From assembly GCF_001723285.1 (NCBI RefSeq), contig NZ_LPWG01000005.1:62001-126000 (forward strand): 64,000 nt of DNA, given 5' to 3'. The position numbers and the translations under genes were made by a program. Positions 47,932 through 56,939 of this stretch are shown here, in pieces. The notes beneath the pieces are model-generated. The model saw only the letters and a program-made list of their open reading frames with translations. It was not told where the DNA came from and ran no database searches. Numbering within the stretch: the stretch's first letter is position 1; each line of letters begins with the position of its first letter. This DNA is from Methyloceanibacter methanicus (GTDB lineage Bacteria > Pseudomonadota > Alphaproteobacteria > Rhizobiales > Methyloligellaceae).

Positions 47932-48710
47932 ATGACAATTGCCATTTCCAGAGCCTCTCTGGCGCATCTCGGCGGCGCTTTGGCGTTTGTCCTTCTGGGT
48001 CTTGGAGCATATCCCATAGCCTCGCCGAAGAGCGGGATCCACAAAGCGAGATGCCGGTGCTGCTGGAACTCTTCACCAGCCAGGGCTGTTCGTCGTGTCC
48101 GCCGGCCGATGCGCTTCTGGAGTCCTTGCGCGATAAGCCGGGTGTGATCACGCTGTCGTTCTCCGTGGACTATTGGAACTATCTCGGCTGGCACGACACC
48201 CTCTCGAGCCCCGAGAACAGCGAACGGCAGCGCGACTACGCGCTCGCGCGCGGCGACGGCAAGGTGTACACGCCGCAAGTGGTGGTCGACGGCATCAAGC
48301 ATGTGAACGGCGCCAATGAAGCGGCTATCGAGATGGCCATTCGCACCGCCGAGCGGCGGCTCAAGGATGTGAAAGTGCCCATGACCATGAGGGCGGAAGG
48401 CGACAGCCTGCTTGTCGATATCGCCGCGGCGCCTGCGGACTCCGACATGCGCGAGGCCACCGTGTGGCTTGCGGTGGCCAAGGACAAGGAAGTGGTGGAG
48501 ATCACGCGCGGCGAGAATCGCGGCGAAACGATCACCTACACGCACCCTGTCCGTGAACTGATGCCGGTCGGCATGTGGAAGGGCCAGCCGGTGACGCTCC
48601 GCCTACCGCTCAAAGACCTGCACGGCATTGGCGGCGATTGCCTCGTGTCGCTGCTTCAGGTGGAAGGCGCAGGGCCGATCCTCGGCGCCGCGATGTTCGA
48701 GCCCCAATGA
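47932..48710 (+). CDS. DUF1223 exported thioredoxin-like protein (one frameshift)
   Basis: About 258 residues if repaired. The signal peptide (HLGGALAFVLLGLGAYP) starts at 47932 or 47920; the mature part, EMPVLLELFTSQGCSSCPPADALLESL, is in the next frame, so an indel lies between about 48008 and 48050. CSSC is a thioredoxin-like redox pair, and SVDYWNYLGWHDTLSSP with GKVYTPQVVVDG are DUF1223 blocks. Periplasmic redox role inferred only. Confidence 0.85.
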
Positions 48711-48829
48711 CGTTCGCGCCTCGATAGACGCGCGGCTCGAGCCAAGGACGTGAGGGCAAGCGCCCGCCCCGCGAAACCCCAGGTTTGCCGCGTCCGGCCG
48801 CGAACGATTTCCGAAGAGACCCAGCCTAA

Positions 48830-49030
48830 AAAACAAAGGACCGGCAAGTGCCGGCCCTTTGCAGTGCCACTGAAAACATTGGCCCGGTCCTCAAGAGAAG
48901 CCCCGGGGGGCTGGGGGGCTTAGATTCCGAAACCTCTCAACGAGAACCGGGCCATAAGGCAACGATAGGGATCGTAAGGATTTGTGGGGCGTGCCGTTGA
49001 CTGAAACGGGGCGGAACTGTGATTTATATT
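48830..49030 (-). ncRNA. Candidate structured small RNA
   Basis: Reading minus from the AT-rich patch near 49030, there is a long-range stem GGCCCGGTTCTC / GAGGACCGGGCC (48942-48953 with 48881-48892, one mismatch). It encloses an AAGCCCC/GGGGCTT hairpin (48898-48921) and is followed by a terminator-like hairpin (48835-48860) with six T. This layout fits a small RNA of roughly 150-200 nt. No known family recognised; the 5' end is a guess. Confidence 0.3.
48835..48860. terminator. Bidirectional hairpin terminator
   Basis: Stem AAAGG-CCGGC / GCCGG-CCTTT with a tetraloop AAGT and one bulged A. The minus side is followed by TTTGTTTTTTAGG; the plus side could also end the DUF1223 transcript 125 bases upstream. 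Confidence 0.65.
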
Positions 49031-49140
49031 ACGTTTTGTTACAGGTCGTGCTGCGCCGATCCGGCTGCCGCCGCGTCGCCCGAGCCGCTTGAATTTCCCC
49101 CGCCGCAGGGCCATCATGACGGTTCCGTCACAGGAGGCGC

Positions 49141-49527
49141 GTGTTGAGCGAAACGGAGCCAATAGTCTTGCCGCTGGCACGGGGCGCCGGCGGCGATCAG
49201 TATGGCTATGAGGGAGCGGCGCGGCGCGAAGGCATTGCATTCGATCGCGCGGAACTCAGCGAAATTCTCAACGTCTACGGGCGCAAGGTCGCGAGCGGCG
49301 AGTGGCGCGACTATGCCATCGACGTGTTGAAGGAGAAGGCCGTTTTTTCGGTCTTCCGCCGCTCCTCGGAGATGCCGCTCTATCGCATCGAAAAAATACC
49401 CAAGCTGGCGCGCCGCCAGGGCGCCTACAGCGTGGTCGCGGCCACGGGGCTGATCCTCAAGCGCGGACACGATCTGAAGCGCGTCTTGCGGGCCCTGGAC
49501 AAGGGTTTGCAGCTCGTCAAATTCTGA
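49141..49527 (+). CDS. DUF2794 family protein
   Basis: 128 residues. Matches the alphaproteobacterial DUF2794 pattern: FDRAELSEILNVYGRKVASG, EWRDYAIDVLKEKAVFSVFR and PLYRIEKIPKLARRQGAYSV. Cytosolic, no known enzyme motif. The GTG start at 49141 has AGGAGG immediately upstream. Function unknown; conserved through the class. Confidence 0.9.
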   Translation: MLSETEPIVLPLARGAGGDQYGYEGAARREGIAFDRAELSEILNVYGRKVASGEWRDYAIDVLKEKAVFSVFRRSSEMPLYRIEKIPKLARRQGAYSVVAATGLILKRGHDLKRVLRALDKGLQLVKF

Positions 49528-49560
49528 GACGACTTCGCCGATTTTGGACAGCAGATAATA

Positions 49561-49596
49561 GAGAAGCCCCGGAGACGGGGGGACTCGGGGCTTCTC
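49561..49596. terminator. Stem-loop after DUF2794 gene
   Basis: Perfect 11-bp stem GAGAAGCCCCG / CGGGGCTTCTC, 33 bases after the stop, without a T-run on either side. The left arm repeats the sequence of the hairpin at 48894-48905. Confidence 0.5.
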
Positions 49597-49735
49597 CGGT
49601 TCCGTACGGGGGGAACCTCGCGACGGGGAGGGAGGCCCGCCGCGAACTGGGAATCTGGCGACGATCCGCCGCTTTTCAAGCCTTGCAGCGGCCAGGAGCC
49701 GTCGAATGTCAAAAGGCCGCGTCCCGCAACGAAAA

Positions 49736-49764
49736 AAAGGCCCCGGCTGGGTGCCGGGGCCTTT
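49736..49764 (-). terminator. Strong terminator of the Bax inhibitor-1 gene
   Basis: Perfect 12-bp stem AAAGGCCCCGGC / GCCGGGGCCTTT followed on the minus strand by a run of seven T, 27 bases after the stop. Confidence 0.9.
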
Positions 49765-49790
49765 CGTGCCTCTCGAAGCCTGCGTTGCGC

Positions 49791-50546
49791 TTAGCGGCGA
49801 TCGCCCAAAAGCTGCAGCAGCATCATGAACAGGTTGATGAAGTCGAGATAGAGCCGAAGGGCGCCCATGACGGCCTTCTTGCCGGCCACGGTGCCATCGT
49901 CGTTGACGCTGTACATCTCCTTGATCTGCTGCGTGTCGTAGGCCGTCAGGCCCGCGAACACGAGCACGCCGATCACGGACACCGCGAATTGCAGCGCCGT
50001 CGAGCCGATGAACAGGTTCACGAGCGACGCGAGGATGATGCCGATCAGGCCCATGAACAGGAACGAGCCCCAGCCGGAAATATCCTTCTTCGTGGTGTAG
50101 CCCCACAGGGACAGCGCGCCGAACGCGGCGGCCGTGATGAAGAACACCCGCGCGATGCTTGTCCCCGCATAGACGAGGAAGATCGACGAGATCGATGCGC
50201 CCATGAGCGCGGAGAACAGCCAGAACAGCATCTGGGCCGTGCCGACGCTCATGCTCTGAATCTTGAACGAGAGGAAGAACACCATCGCCAGCGGAGCGAA
50301 GATCACGATCCACTTGAAGGCGCTGGCATACATCAGGTTACCGAACGAGGTCAGCCCCGTGATCGTGCCGTCCGCGCCCGTCACGACCGACATGGCGTAG
50401 ATCACATAGGCAACGACACCGGTGATGGCCACGCCGGAGGCCATGTAGTTGTAGACGCGGATCATATAGGCGCGCAGGCCCTCATCGATCACGCCCGCAT
50501 CTGCGCGTCCGATGGTCTGCCCATAACGTCTTTCGAGTTCCGCCAT
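49791..50546 (-). CDS. Bax inhibitor-1/YccA family membrane protein
   Basis: 251 residues, seven membrane helices. The family pattern includes MIRVYNYMASGVAITGVVAY, a central GASISSIFLVY and the C-terminal GLTAYDTQQIKEMY with ALRLYLDFINLFMMLLQLLG (Asp residues of the proposed pH/calcium sensor). The start at 50546 has AAGGATTG upstream; a 17-codon longer frame is not used. Likely a Ca2+-leak or stress membrane protein by family. Confidence 0.92.
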   Translation of the reverse strand: MAELERRYGQTIGRADAGVIDEGLRAYMIRVYNYMASGVAITGVVAYVIYAMSVVTGADGTITGLTSFGNLMYASAFKWIVIFAPLAMVFFLSFKIQSMSVGTAQMLFWLFSALMGASISSIFLVYAGTSIARVFFITAAAFGALSLWGYTTKKDISGWGSFLFMGLIGIILASLVNLFIGSTALQFAVSVIGVLVFAGLTAYDTQQIKEMYSVNDDGTVAGKKAVMGALRLYLDFINLFMMLLQLLGDRR

Positions 50547-50706
50547 AAATTTCAATCCTTTGTTCCGTTGCTCAGAGTTGGGTATGGCAAAGGCCACATT
50601 TGCCTGAAATATGGGGTTTTCAGACTATTTCCGCAAGATGAAGGGATCGTGTCCGGATCTTCGGAAAGGCCGATCGAATTGTCGCCGTTCTCCGATCGAT
50701 TCGACT

Positions 50707-53280
50707 CTACTCCGCCCGCAGATACGGCGCCGCCTTGACCGAGAGCACGCGCCAGGTGGTGATCGCGCCCACCGACAGCACCAGGGCGAGGGCAATCGCA
50801 ACGGTCAGAAGCGCGGCCCAGGGGTCGAACACGAAGGCAATGTCGAAGGCGAAGGTGCACAGTGCCCAGGCCGTCACCGTGGCGATGATCACGGCGAGCA
50901 GCGCCGTGGCGAGTCCAAGCAGGCCGAATTCGATGAGTTCGGCGCCGAGGATCTGCCGCCGTATTGCACCCAGGGTCTTGTAGAGGACGGCGAGATAGGT
51001 CCGGCGCTGCTGGCCCGCGGAGACGGCGCCGGCGAGCACCGCCGCGCCGATCAGCAAGGTGAAGCCGGCGGTCGCGCTGATCGCCGCCATGAGCTTTGCC
51101 AGCATGGATTTGGCCGCATCGACGATGTCGCCGATCTTGATCGCCGTTACCAGTGGGAAGCGCTCGGCCAGGGACTGAACGATCTTGGCTTCCGTCTCCG
51201 GTGACGTCCCCTTCGGCAGTTCGAGCGTGGTGACGAGCCGGTGCGGCGCGCCTTTCAGCGTGTTCGGCGAGAATACCATCACGAAGTTGATGGCGAGCGA
51301 CTCCCAATCGATCTTGCGCATGGAGGCGATCTTGGCTTCCACGTTGCGGCCGAGAATATTGACCGTGACCATGTCCCCAAGCTTCAGCCCCAGGCCGCGC
51401 GCGAGTTCGCCGTCGAAGGACACGAGCGGCGGTCCGTCATAGTCCTTGGACCACCATTCGCCTTCCTCGACCTCGGAGGAGCCCGGGACGCTGTCGGTGT
51501 AGGTCAAGCCGCGGTCGCCGGAAATGACCCAGCGCGTATCGGGCGAGACCTCGGCCTTGTCGACGGGCACGCCTTTCAGTTCGACGATGCGCCCGCGCAG
51601 CATCGGCGCGTTTGTCCATCTTGCGTCCGGCTCGATGGTCTTGGCCGTCGTCGTGAACGCGGCAAGGTCGTCGGGCTCCACGTCGAGGAAGTAATAGGCG
51701 GGCGCGTCGACCTCCACATGGCTTTCGATCTCGGCCAGCAGCGAGCCATGGATCAAAGCGACGGCGATGAGCAGCCCGAGGCCGAGCCCCAGCGAGACGG
51801 CGATGGCGCGGGCGAGAGAGCCCGGGGCGCCGATGCTCGCCCAGGCGAGCGCGACCGCCGGCGCTTCGTGCGCCGGTGCCGCGCCGCGTAGCGCGCACGA
51901 GGGCGCCGAATCCCAGCAACAGGCCGAACGCCAGGAGAATGCCGAGCGAGATGGCGGCGGTGACAAGCCGCTCGTCGCTCGCCGCGATCGCCAGGACGAA
52001 GAGCGCCAGCCCGCCGCCGCCGACCCGGCCGCAAAGGGCTTGGCCGAACGCGTCCGTTCTTCAGTGAGACCGGACCGCATAAGCCGTGCCGGGGACACGA
52101 GACTGGCGCGCCCCAAGGGCCACAACACGAACAGCACCATGGTGAGAAGACCCGCAAGTGCGGCCACGATGAGCGGCACCGGATGGGGCTCGATGGCGAG
52201 CGGCAAGGGCAGGGCCTCTTCGTAGAGCGTTGCGATGGCGAGCGGGGCGAGCGCCCCGAGGGCAAGGCCGATCACGATGCCGAGGCCTGCGAGCATCACC
52301 GCCTGGATCATGTAGACGTTGAGGACGAGCCGGCTGGTGGCACCGAGGCATTTGAACGTGGCGATGATGTCGCGCTTCTTCGCCATGTAGCTTTGGATCG
52401 CGTTGCCGACGCCGATGCCGCCGAGCAGCAGGGCCGTCAACCCGACGAAATTGATGAACTGGGTGAAGCGTTGCGCGTCGCGCCGGAGCGAGGGGGCCGG
52501 ATCGGTCCAGTCGCGGATCGCAAACCCGCTCTGGGGAAACGCCGCCTCCATGGCTTTGCGCGCCTCTTTGAGGTTCTCCCGGTCCGTGCCCGCATCGTTC
52601 GGCAGTTTCACCCGGTAGATCCAACGGATGAGACTGCCGGGCTGCACGAGGCCCGTCTTGTCCAGCGTCTCTCGCGACATCAGGACTTTCGGCCCGTAGG
52701 ACAGGCGGTCGGCCAGCCGGTCGGGCTGCTGGCCCAGCGTGCCGCCGATCGTGGTGGTGGCCTCGCCGATCTTCAGCGTATCGCCGATTTCGAGCCCCAA
52801 GCGCTCGAGCAGGATGGGCTGCACCAGTACGGTGCCCTCTTCGCGCCAGGCGGGACCCAGACCCTCGGGTGCAATCACGTTGACCTCTCCGTAGAGCGGA
52901 TAGATCGCATCCACGGCCTTGACCTCGACGAGCGCGCTCTTGCCGTCCTCGCCCCGCGCCATGGCACGGAAGCTTGCGGACCGGGACACTTCGCCGAGGT
53001 TGCGTAGCGCGGCGGCCTCTTCGTCCGTCGCCTGGCGGTGCACGACCTCGAAGGACAGATCTCCCCCGATCAGGACGCGTCCCTGGTTCGCAAGCGCCTT
53101 GTCGAAGGCCGCGGCCAGGGAGCCGATCGCGGCGACGGCGGCGACGCCAAGCGCGATGCAGAGCACGAAGACGACGAGCCCGCCGGCGCCCGCGCGCAAT
53201 TCCCGCAAGGCAATGGTCATTGCGAGGGAAGGGCCCGGGACGGCCGACCGCCGATCCGCGATGGCTGTGTGTGCGTTCAC
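50707..53280 (-). CDS. FtsX/YbbP-type ABC transporter permease (two compensating indels)
   Basis: 857 residues. A leading helix (GGLVVFVLCIALGVAAVAAIG) and large periplasmic domain are followed by a FtsX bundle (LTALLLGGIGVGNAIQSYMA), a second large domain and a C-terminal bundle ending KAAPYLRAE. From about 52035 to 51885 the frame is scrambled (SSSWRSRRATSGL...), while the hydrophobic LALFVLAIAASDERLVTAAI helix lies in another frame, so two indels cancel. Pairs with the ATPase that overlaps its start. By family it moves lipids or lipoproteins and is linked to TesA. Confidence 0.9.
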   Translation of the reverse strand: MNAHTAIADRRSAVPGPSLAMTIALRELRAGAGGLVVFVLCIALGVAAVAAIGSLAAAFDKALANQGRVLIGGDLSFEVVHRQATDEEAAALRNLGEVSRSASFRAMARGEDGKSALVEVKAVDAIYPLYGEVNVIAPEGLGPAWREEGTVLVQPILLERLGLEIGDTLKIGEATTTIGGTLGQQPDRLADRLSYGPKVLMSRETLDKTGLVQPGSLIRWIYRVKLPNDAGTDRENLKEARKAMEAAFPQSGFAIRDWTDPAPSLRRDAQRFTQFINFVGLTALLLGGIGVGNAIQSYMAKKRDIIATFKCLGATSRLVLNVYMIQAVMLAGLGIVIGLALGALAPLAIATLYEEALPLPLAIEPHPVPLIVAALAGLLTMVLFVLWPLGRASLVSPARLMRSGLTEERTRSAKPFAAGSAAAGWRSSSWRSRRATSGLSPPPSRSAFSWRSACCWDSAPSCALRGAAPAHEAPAVALAWASIGAPGSLARAIAVSLGLGLGLLIAVALIHGSLLAEIESHVEVDAPAYYFLDVEPDDLAAFTTTAKTIEPDARWTNAPMLRGRIVELKGVPVDKAEVSPDTRWVISGDRGLTYTDSVPGSSEVEEGEWWSKDYDGPPLVSFDGELARGLGLKLGDMVTVNILGRNVEAKIASMRKIDWESLAINFVMVFSPNTLKGAPHRLVTTLELPKGTSPETEAKIVQSLAERFPLVTAIKIGDIVDAAKSMLAKLMAAISATAGFTLLIGAAVLAGAVSAGQQRRTYLAVLYKTLGAIRRQILGAELIEFGLLGLATALLAVIIATVTAWALCTFAFDIAFVFDPWAALLTVAIALALVLSVGAITTWRVLSVKAAPYLRAE

Positions 53281-53993
53281 GAGGCGCTGGCCCGGGCTTC
53301 GACCCCGTCGTCCACGATCCGCCCGTCGGCCACGCTCACGATCCGGTCGCAGCGCGTGGCAAGCTCATGGTCGTGGGTGATGAGGAGGAGCGTGGCGCCG
53401 GTCCGCTCCTTCAGCGCGAAGAGCAGGTCCATCACATGGGCGCCTGTCGAAAGGTCGAGATTGCCCGTGGGCTCGTCGGCGAGAATGAGCGTCGGCCGCG
53501 TGGAGAGCGCCCGGGCGATGGCGACCCGCTGCTGCTCGCCGCCGGACAACTGTCCGGGAAAATGCGAGAGGCGATGGGACAGTCCGACCTCTTCGAGCGC
53601 GTCGCGCGCGACGTCCATGGCATCATCCTTGCCGAGGAATTCCATCGGCAAAGCCACATTCTCGATGGCCGTCATGGTCGGGACCAGATGGAAGGACTGG
53701 AAGACGATCCCGATCCTTTCGGCGCGCAACCGGGCCAAGCCGTCCTCGTCGAGCGTGCCGAGGTCGGTCCCGGCGACGGTGACGCGACCCGACGTCGCGC
53801 GCTCGAGCCCGGCCGTGACCATCAGCAGGGTGGATTTTCCCGAACCGCTGGGGCCGATGACGGCCACAGCTTCGCCCAAGGACACGTCTAGATCGATGCC
53901 GCGCAGGATGGCGACGGCGCCCGCGCGCGACGGCAGCGTGACATGCACGTCTTCAAGCTCTATCGCATGGGGCTGCTTCAGGGGTTGGTCCAT
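53277..53993 (-). CDS. YbbA/LolD-type ABC transporter ATPase
   Basis: 238 residues. Walker A IGPSGSGKSTLLMV, signature LSGGEQQRVAIARAL, Walker B LILADEPTGNLD and H-loop LITHDHEL are present. The stop overlaps the permease ATG by four bases. Divergent from tesA, which reproduces the ybbA-ybbP/tesA arrangement known in many proteobacteria. Confidence 0.95.
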   Translation of the reverse strand: MDQPLKQPHAIELEDVHVTLPSRAGAVAILRGIDLDVSLGEAVAVIGPSGSGKSTLLMVTAGLERATSGRVTVAGTDLGTLDEDGLARLRAERIGIVFQSFHLVPTMTAIENVALPMEFLGKDDAMDVARDALEEVGLSHRLSHFPGQLSGGEQQRVAIARALSTRPTLILADEPTGNLDLSTGAHVMDLLFALKERTGATLLLITHDHELATRCDRIVSVADGRIVDDGVEARASAS

Positions 53994-54131
53994 GTTTGGA
54001 AGCGGGTCTCGGGGCTTGGTTGCGGCGGGGGCTATGCCCAGATCAAGGGCTTACCTATGTCAGGGCATGGTCGGGGCCGACTCGGCCGGTCCCGTAGCGT
54101 AGCGGCTTAGAGTAGGAGCAAACAGGTCGAA

Positions 54132-54818
54132 ATGATGGAACGTGCCAATGTTTGTCCGCCTGCTTGTCCGCGCCGCCTCGTTGCGCTCTTCGCCGCCCTG
54201 TGGCTCGGCGTTGCGGGCCTGTCCTCGCCCGCGCGAGCGGAGCAGGACGAGACCGTTATCGTTGTCTTGGGCGACAGCCTGACGGCGGGCTACGGGCTGC
54301 CCAACGATGAGGCGTTTCCGTCGCAGCTCGAAGCCGCGTTGCGCAAACGCGGCCATAAGGTCCGCGTGGTCAATGCCGGTGTGTCCGGCGACACGACGGC
54401 GGCGGCCCTGCGGCGCCTCGACTGGGCGCTTACGGGCGACGCCGACGCGGTCATCGTGGAGCTCGGCGGCAACGACGCGCTGCAAGGCCTGCCCCCGGGA
54501 GCCACCAAGAACGCGCTTTCGGAGATCCTCGAAAAGCTTGAGGCCAAAGGGCTACCGGTCCTGCTGGCCGGCATGGAAGCCCCCCGGAACCTGGGGAAAG
54601 AGTACGTAACCGCCTTTGGCGCGATTTATCCGGCCCTGGCCGCGCGGTATAGTGTTCTTCTGTATCCCTTCTTCCTGGAAGGCGCCGCGCTCAATGCGGA
54701 GCTGATGCAGAAGGACGGCATTCACCCCAACGGCAAGGGTGTCACCGTCATTGTCGACAACATTCTGCCCAAGGTAGAGGCGTTGATGGCCGCGTCCCAA
54801 GCGAACGAGGACGGATGA
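54132..54818 (+). CDS. tesA: TesA-type GDSL arylesterase/lysophospholipase
   Basis: 228 residues with a signal peptide (LFAALWLGVAGLSSPARA). SGNH blocks: VLGDSLTAGYGLP (nucleophile Ser), VSGDTT (Gly), ELGGNDALQGLP (Asn) and DGIHPNGKG (Asp and His). Periplasmic esterase acting on acyl-CoA-like or lysophospholipid substrates by family. Its TGA overlaps the ATG of the NUDIX gene. Confidence 0.93.
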   Translation: MMERANVCPPACPRRLVALFAALWLGVAGLSSPARAEQDETVIVVLGDSLTAGYGLPNDEAFPSQLEAALRKRGHKVRVVNAGVSGDTTAAALRRLDWALTGDADAVIVELGGNDALQGLPPGATKNALSEILEKLEAKGLPVLLAGMEAPRNLGKEYVTAFGAIYPALAARYSVLLYPFFLEGAALNAELMQKDGIHPNGKGVTVIVDNILPKVEALMAASQANEDG

Positions 54819-55237
54819 GCGAACCTTTGAAACAAGTCGCGGCATTGCCCGTGGTCGAGACCTCGGAGGGCCCGCAGGTGCTCCTGATCACCACGCGCGG
54901 GCGCGGCCGTTGGACGATCCCGAAGGGATGGCCCAAACAGGGGACTCCGGACAGCGAGATGGCCGCGATCGAGGCCGCCGAGGAGGCCGGTGTCACCGGC
55001 AAGATCGACAAGACGCCGATCGGTTCGTTTACGTACACCAAGCGGCTGCATTTCTACTCCTGGGCCAAATGTGTCGTCGACGTCTACCGGCTGCGCGTCA
55101 AGACGCATCGGCTGGACTGGCAGGAGAAGGGCGCTCGGAAGGTCCGCTGGGCTTCGCCCGACGAGGCGGCCTCGCTCGTCGCGGACGCCGAACTCGCGTC
55201 TTTGCTGCGAAGCATTTTCCGGTTGGAAGCCGCCTAA
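54815..55237 (+). CDS. NUDIX hydrolase
   Basis: 140 residues. The NUDIX helix reads GTPDSEMAAIEAAEEAGVTG: the Glu pair (EEAG) for metal is present, but the usual Arg of the REUXEE box is replaced, since AAREA is expected and AAIEA is found. TIPKGWPKQG and WAKCVVDVYRLRV are typical of the DIPP-like (diadenosine or diphosphoinositol) group. Coupled to tesA by an ATGA overlap. Substrate unknown. Confidence 0.88.
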   Translation: MSEPLKQVAALPVVETSEGPQVLLITTRGRGRWTIPKGWPKQGTPDSEMAAIEAAEEAGVTGKIDKTPIGSFTYTKRLHFYSWAKCVVDVYRLRVKTHRLDWQEKGARKVRWASPDEAASLVADAELASLLRSIFRLEAA

Positions 55238-55344
55238 GCAATCTCCAAGGCAAGAGGGCGTGCCCCGGGCGATGCCCCGGGCCATTGAGTGTGCGCACGC
55301 GAATGCCCAAATGCATTTCTTGGCCAAGCGGGGGATAGGGGTGC

Positions 55345-56916
55345 ATGGCGGATCGGGACGACGGCGCAAAGAAGAAACGCGCAGACCGCGTCGTCAGACC
55401 GCGCGCCGGTGCCGCGACCTTCCGCCGGCGGGCCTTGGAGCCCGGGACTCCGCTTGACAAGGACTTGCGAAAAATCGAGCGGCTAGAAGAGGCGACACGC
55501 GCCGCCTCGCGCAGCCATGTCGCGCTTTACGCCACGCTGGTCTTCTTGGCCGCCGCCGCCGTACTTGCGGGCAGCCACGCGCAGAGCGGCCAGAGCGGCC
55601 AGCTCATCGTGCTGGCCACCCTCATCGGGGGCTACCTGGCGCTGACGATCGGCGCCAATGACGTGGCGAACAATGTGGGCCCGGCGGTAGGCGCGCGCGC
55701 CTTGAGCATGACCGGCGCGCTGGCGCTTGCGGCGGTGTTCGAGTGCGCGGGCGCGTTGATTGGGGGAAGCGAGGTCGTCGAGACGATCTCCGAAGGTCTC
55801 ATCGATCCCACACAGCTTCCGAATACGGACGTTTTCGTCTGGGTCATGATGTCGGCGATGCTGGCCGCGGCCCTATGGGTCCACCTCGCCACCTTCATCG
55901 GTGCCCCCATCTCGACCACGCACGCGATCGTCGGCGGCGTTCTCGGCGCTGGATTGGTCGGACTTGGATCTTCGGCGGTCGATTGGGGGATCGTGGCGGG
56001 AGTCTTCGCAAGCTGGATGCTGTCGCCTCTCGTCGGCGCGCTCTTCGCCGCGGGCTTCGTCGCCTTCATCGAGATCAACATCAACTACAAGCCCGACAAG
56101 ATCACGGCCGTGCGCCGCTGGGTGCCGGTCTTCGTCGCGCTCATGGCGGCGGTCTTCTTCGCCTTCATCGCGCTCAACGTGTTCGGCAGCGTCTGGGGCC
56201 TGCGGGTGCGATTGGTCGTTCCGGCTAGCCTGCTCGTTTTCGGTCTCGTGTACCTTCTGGCGGGGCCCTGGGTGCATGCGCAGTCGGAGGGCATGGAGAA
56301 TCGCAACCAGAATGTCCGGCAGATGTTTCGCGGGCCGCTGATCTTCGCGGCCTGCTTGCTTTCCTTCGCCCACGGTTCCAACGACGTGGCCAATGCGGTC
56401 GCGCCGCTCGCCGCCATTCTCGAGAATGCCGGCCGGCCCCGGCTGTTGGACGCGGTGGGCGTGCCGTTCTGGGTCATGCTGCTCGGTGCCGTCGGCATCA
56501 GTCTCGGCCTGTTCCTGTTCGGCCCCAGGATCGTTCGCGTTGTCGGTGAACAGATCACCAGAATGAATCCGATGCGGGCCTTTTGCGTGGCCCTGGCGGC
56601 GGCGCTGACCGTGCTCATCGCGTCCGAGCTCGGGATGCCGGTCTCGACGACGCAGACCGTGGTGGGCGCGGTGTTCGGTGTCGGCTTCTTTCGCGAATAC
56701 GCCGCGCGCTACAGCCGCCGGCGGCGCTACTACATTCTCACGAAGAAGGGCCGCCACGCGCCCCCGGTGCTTCCCGCGACCCGCGACGAAGTGCGCCGCC
56801 GAAAACTCGTGCGCCGCTCGCACTTCATCGGGATCGTGGCGACATGGGCCATTACGGTTCCGTCCGCCGCGGCCCTCGCCGCACTGATCTATATTGCCAT
56901 CAACTGGATTCGCTGA
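55345..56916 (+). CDS. Inorganic phosphate transporter, Pit family
   Basis: 523 residues, about 11 membrane helices. The duplicated Pit signatures are TIGANDVANNVGPAVGA (residues 102-118) and FAHGSNDVANAVAP in the second half; PISTTHAIVGG and PVSTTQTVVGA are the paired helix-breaker motifs. A 55-residue basic cytosolic N-terminus precedes helix 1. Low-affinity metal-phosphate symport by family. Upstream of the phospholipid cluster with a 23-base gap. Confidence 0.94.
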   Translation: MADRDDGAKKKRADRVVRPRAGAATFRRRALEPGTPLDKDLRKIERLEEATRAASRSHVALYATLVFLAAAAVLAGSHAQSGQSGQLIVLATLIGGYLALTIGANDVANNVGPAVGARALSMTGALALAAVFECAGALIGGSEVVETISEGLIDPTQLPNTDVFVWVMMSAMLAAALWVHLATFIGAPISTTHAIVGGVLGAGLVGLGSSAVDWGIVAGVFASWMLSPLVGALFAAGFVAFIEININYKPDKITAVRRWVPVFVALMAAVFFAFIALNVFGSVWGLRVRLVVPASLLVFGLVYLLAGPWVHAQSEGMENRNQNVRQMFRGPLIFAACLLSFAHGSNDVANAVAPLAAILENAGRPRLLDAVGVPFWVMLLGAVGISLGLFLFGPRIVRVVGEQITRMNPMRAFCVALAAALTVLIASELGMPVSTTQTVVGAVFGVGFFREYAARYSRRRRYYILTKKGRHAPPVLPATRDEVRRRKLVRRSHFIGIVATWAITVPSAAALAALIYIAINWIR

Positions 56917-56939
56917 GGGCGGGGAGGCGCGGCGCGGGC

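Larger units (their letters stand above)
48711..49140. other. 430-base gap without a confident protein gene
   Basis: It contains a set of minus-strand hairpins (see the ncRNA candidate) and an AT-rich patch near 49021-49045. A 65-codon minus-strand frame (MMALRRGKFKRLG... from about 49117) is possible, but it lacks a ribosome-binding site and family resemblance. Confidence 0.6.

Noticed and set aside
48997..49030. TTGACT...TATATT promoter upstream of DUF2794
   Set aside because: The spacer is 22 bases, too long for a sigma-70 promoter.
48920..49240. 106-codon minus-strand frame ending MARFSLRGFGI
   Set aside because: The first part is antisense to the DUF2794 start; no conserved domain or ribosome-binding site. 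A shorter version from about 49117 cannot be excluded and is noted in the gap entry.
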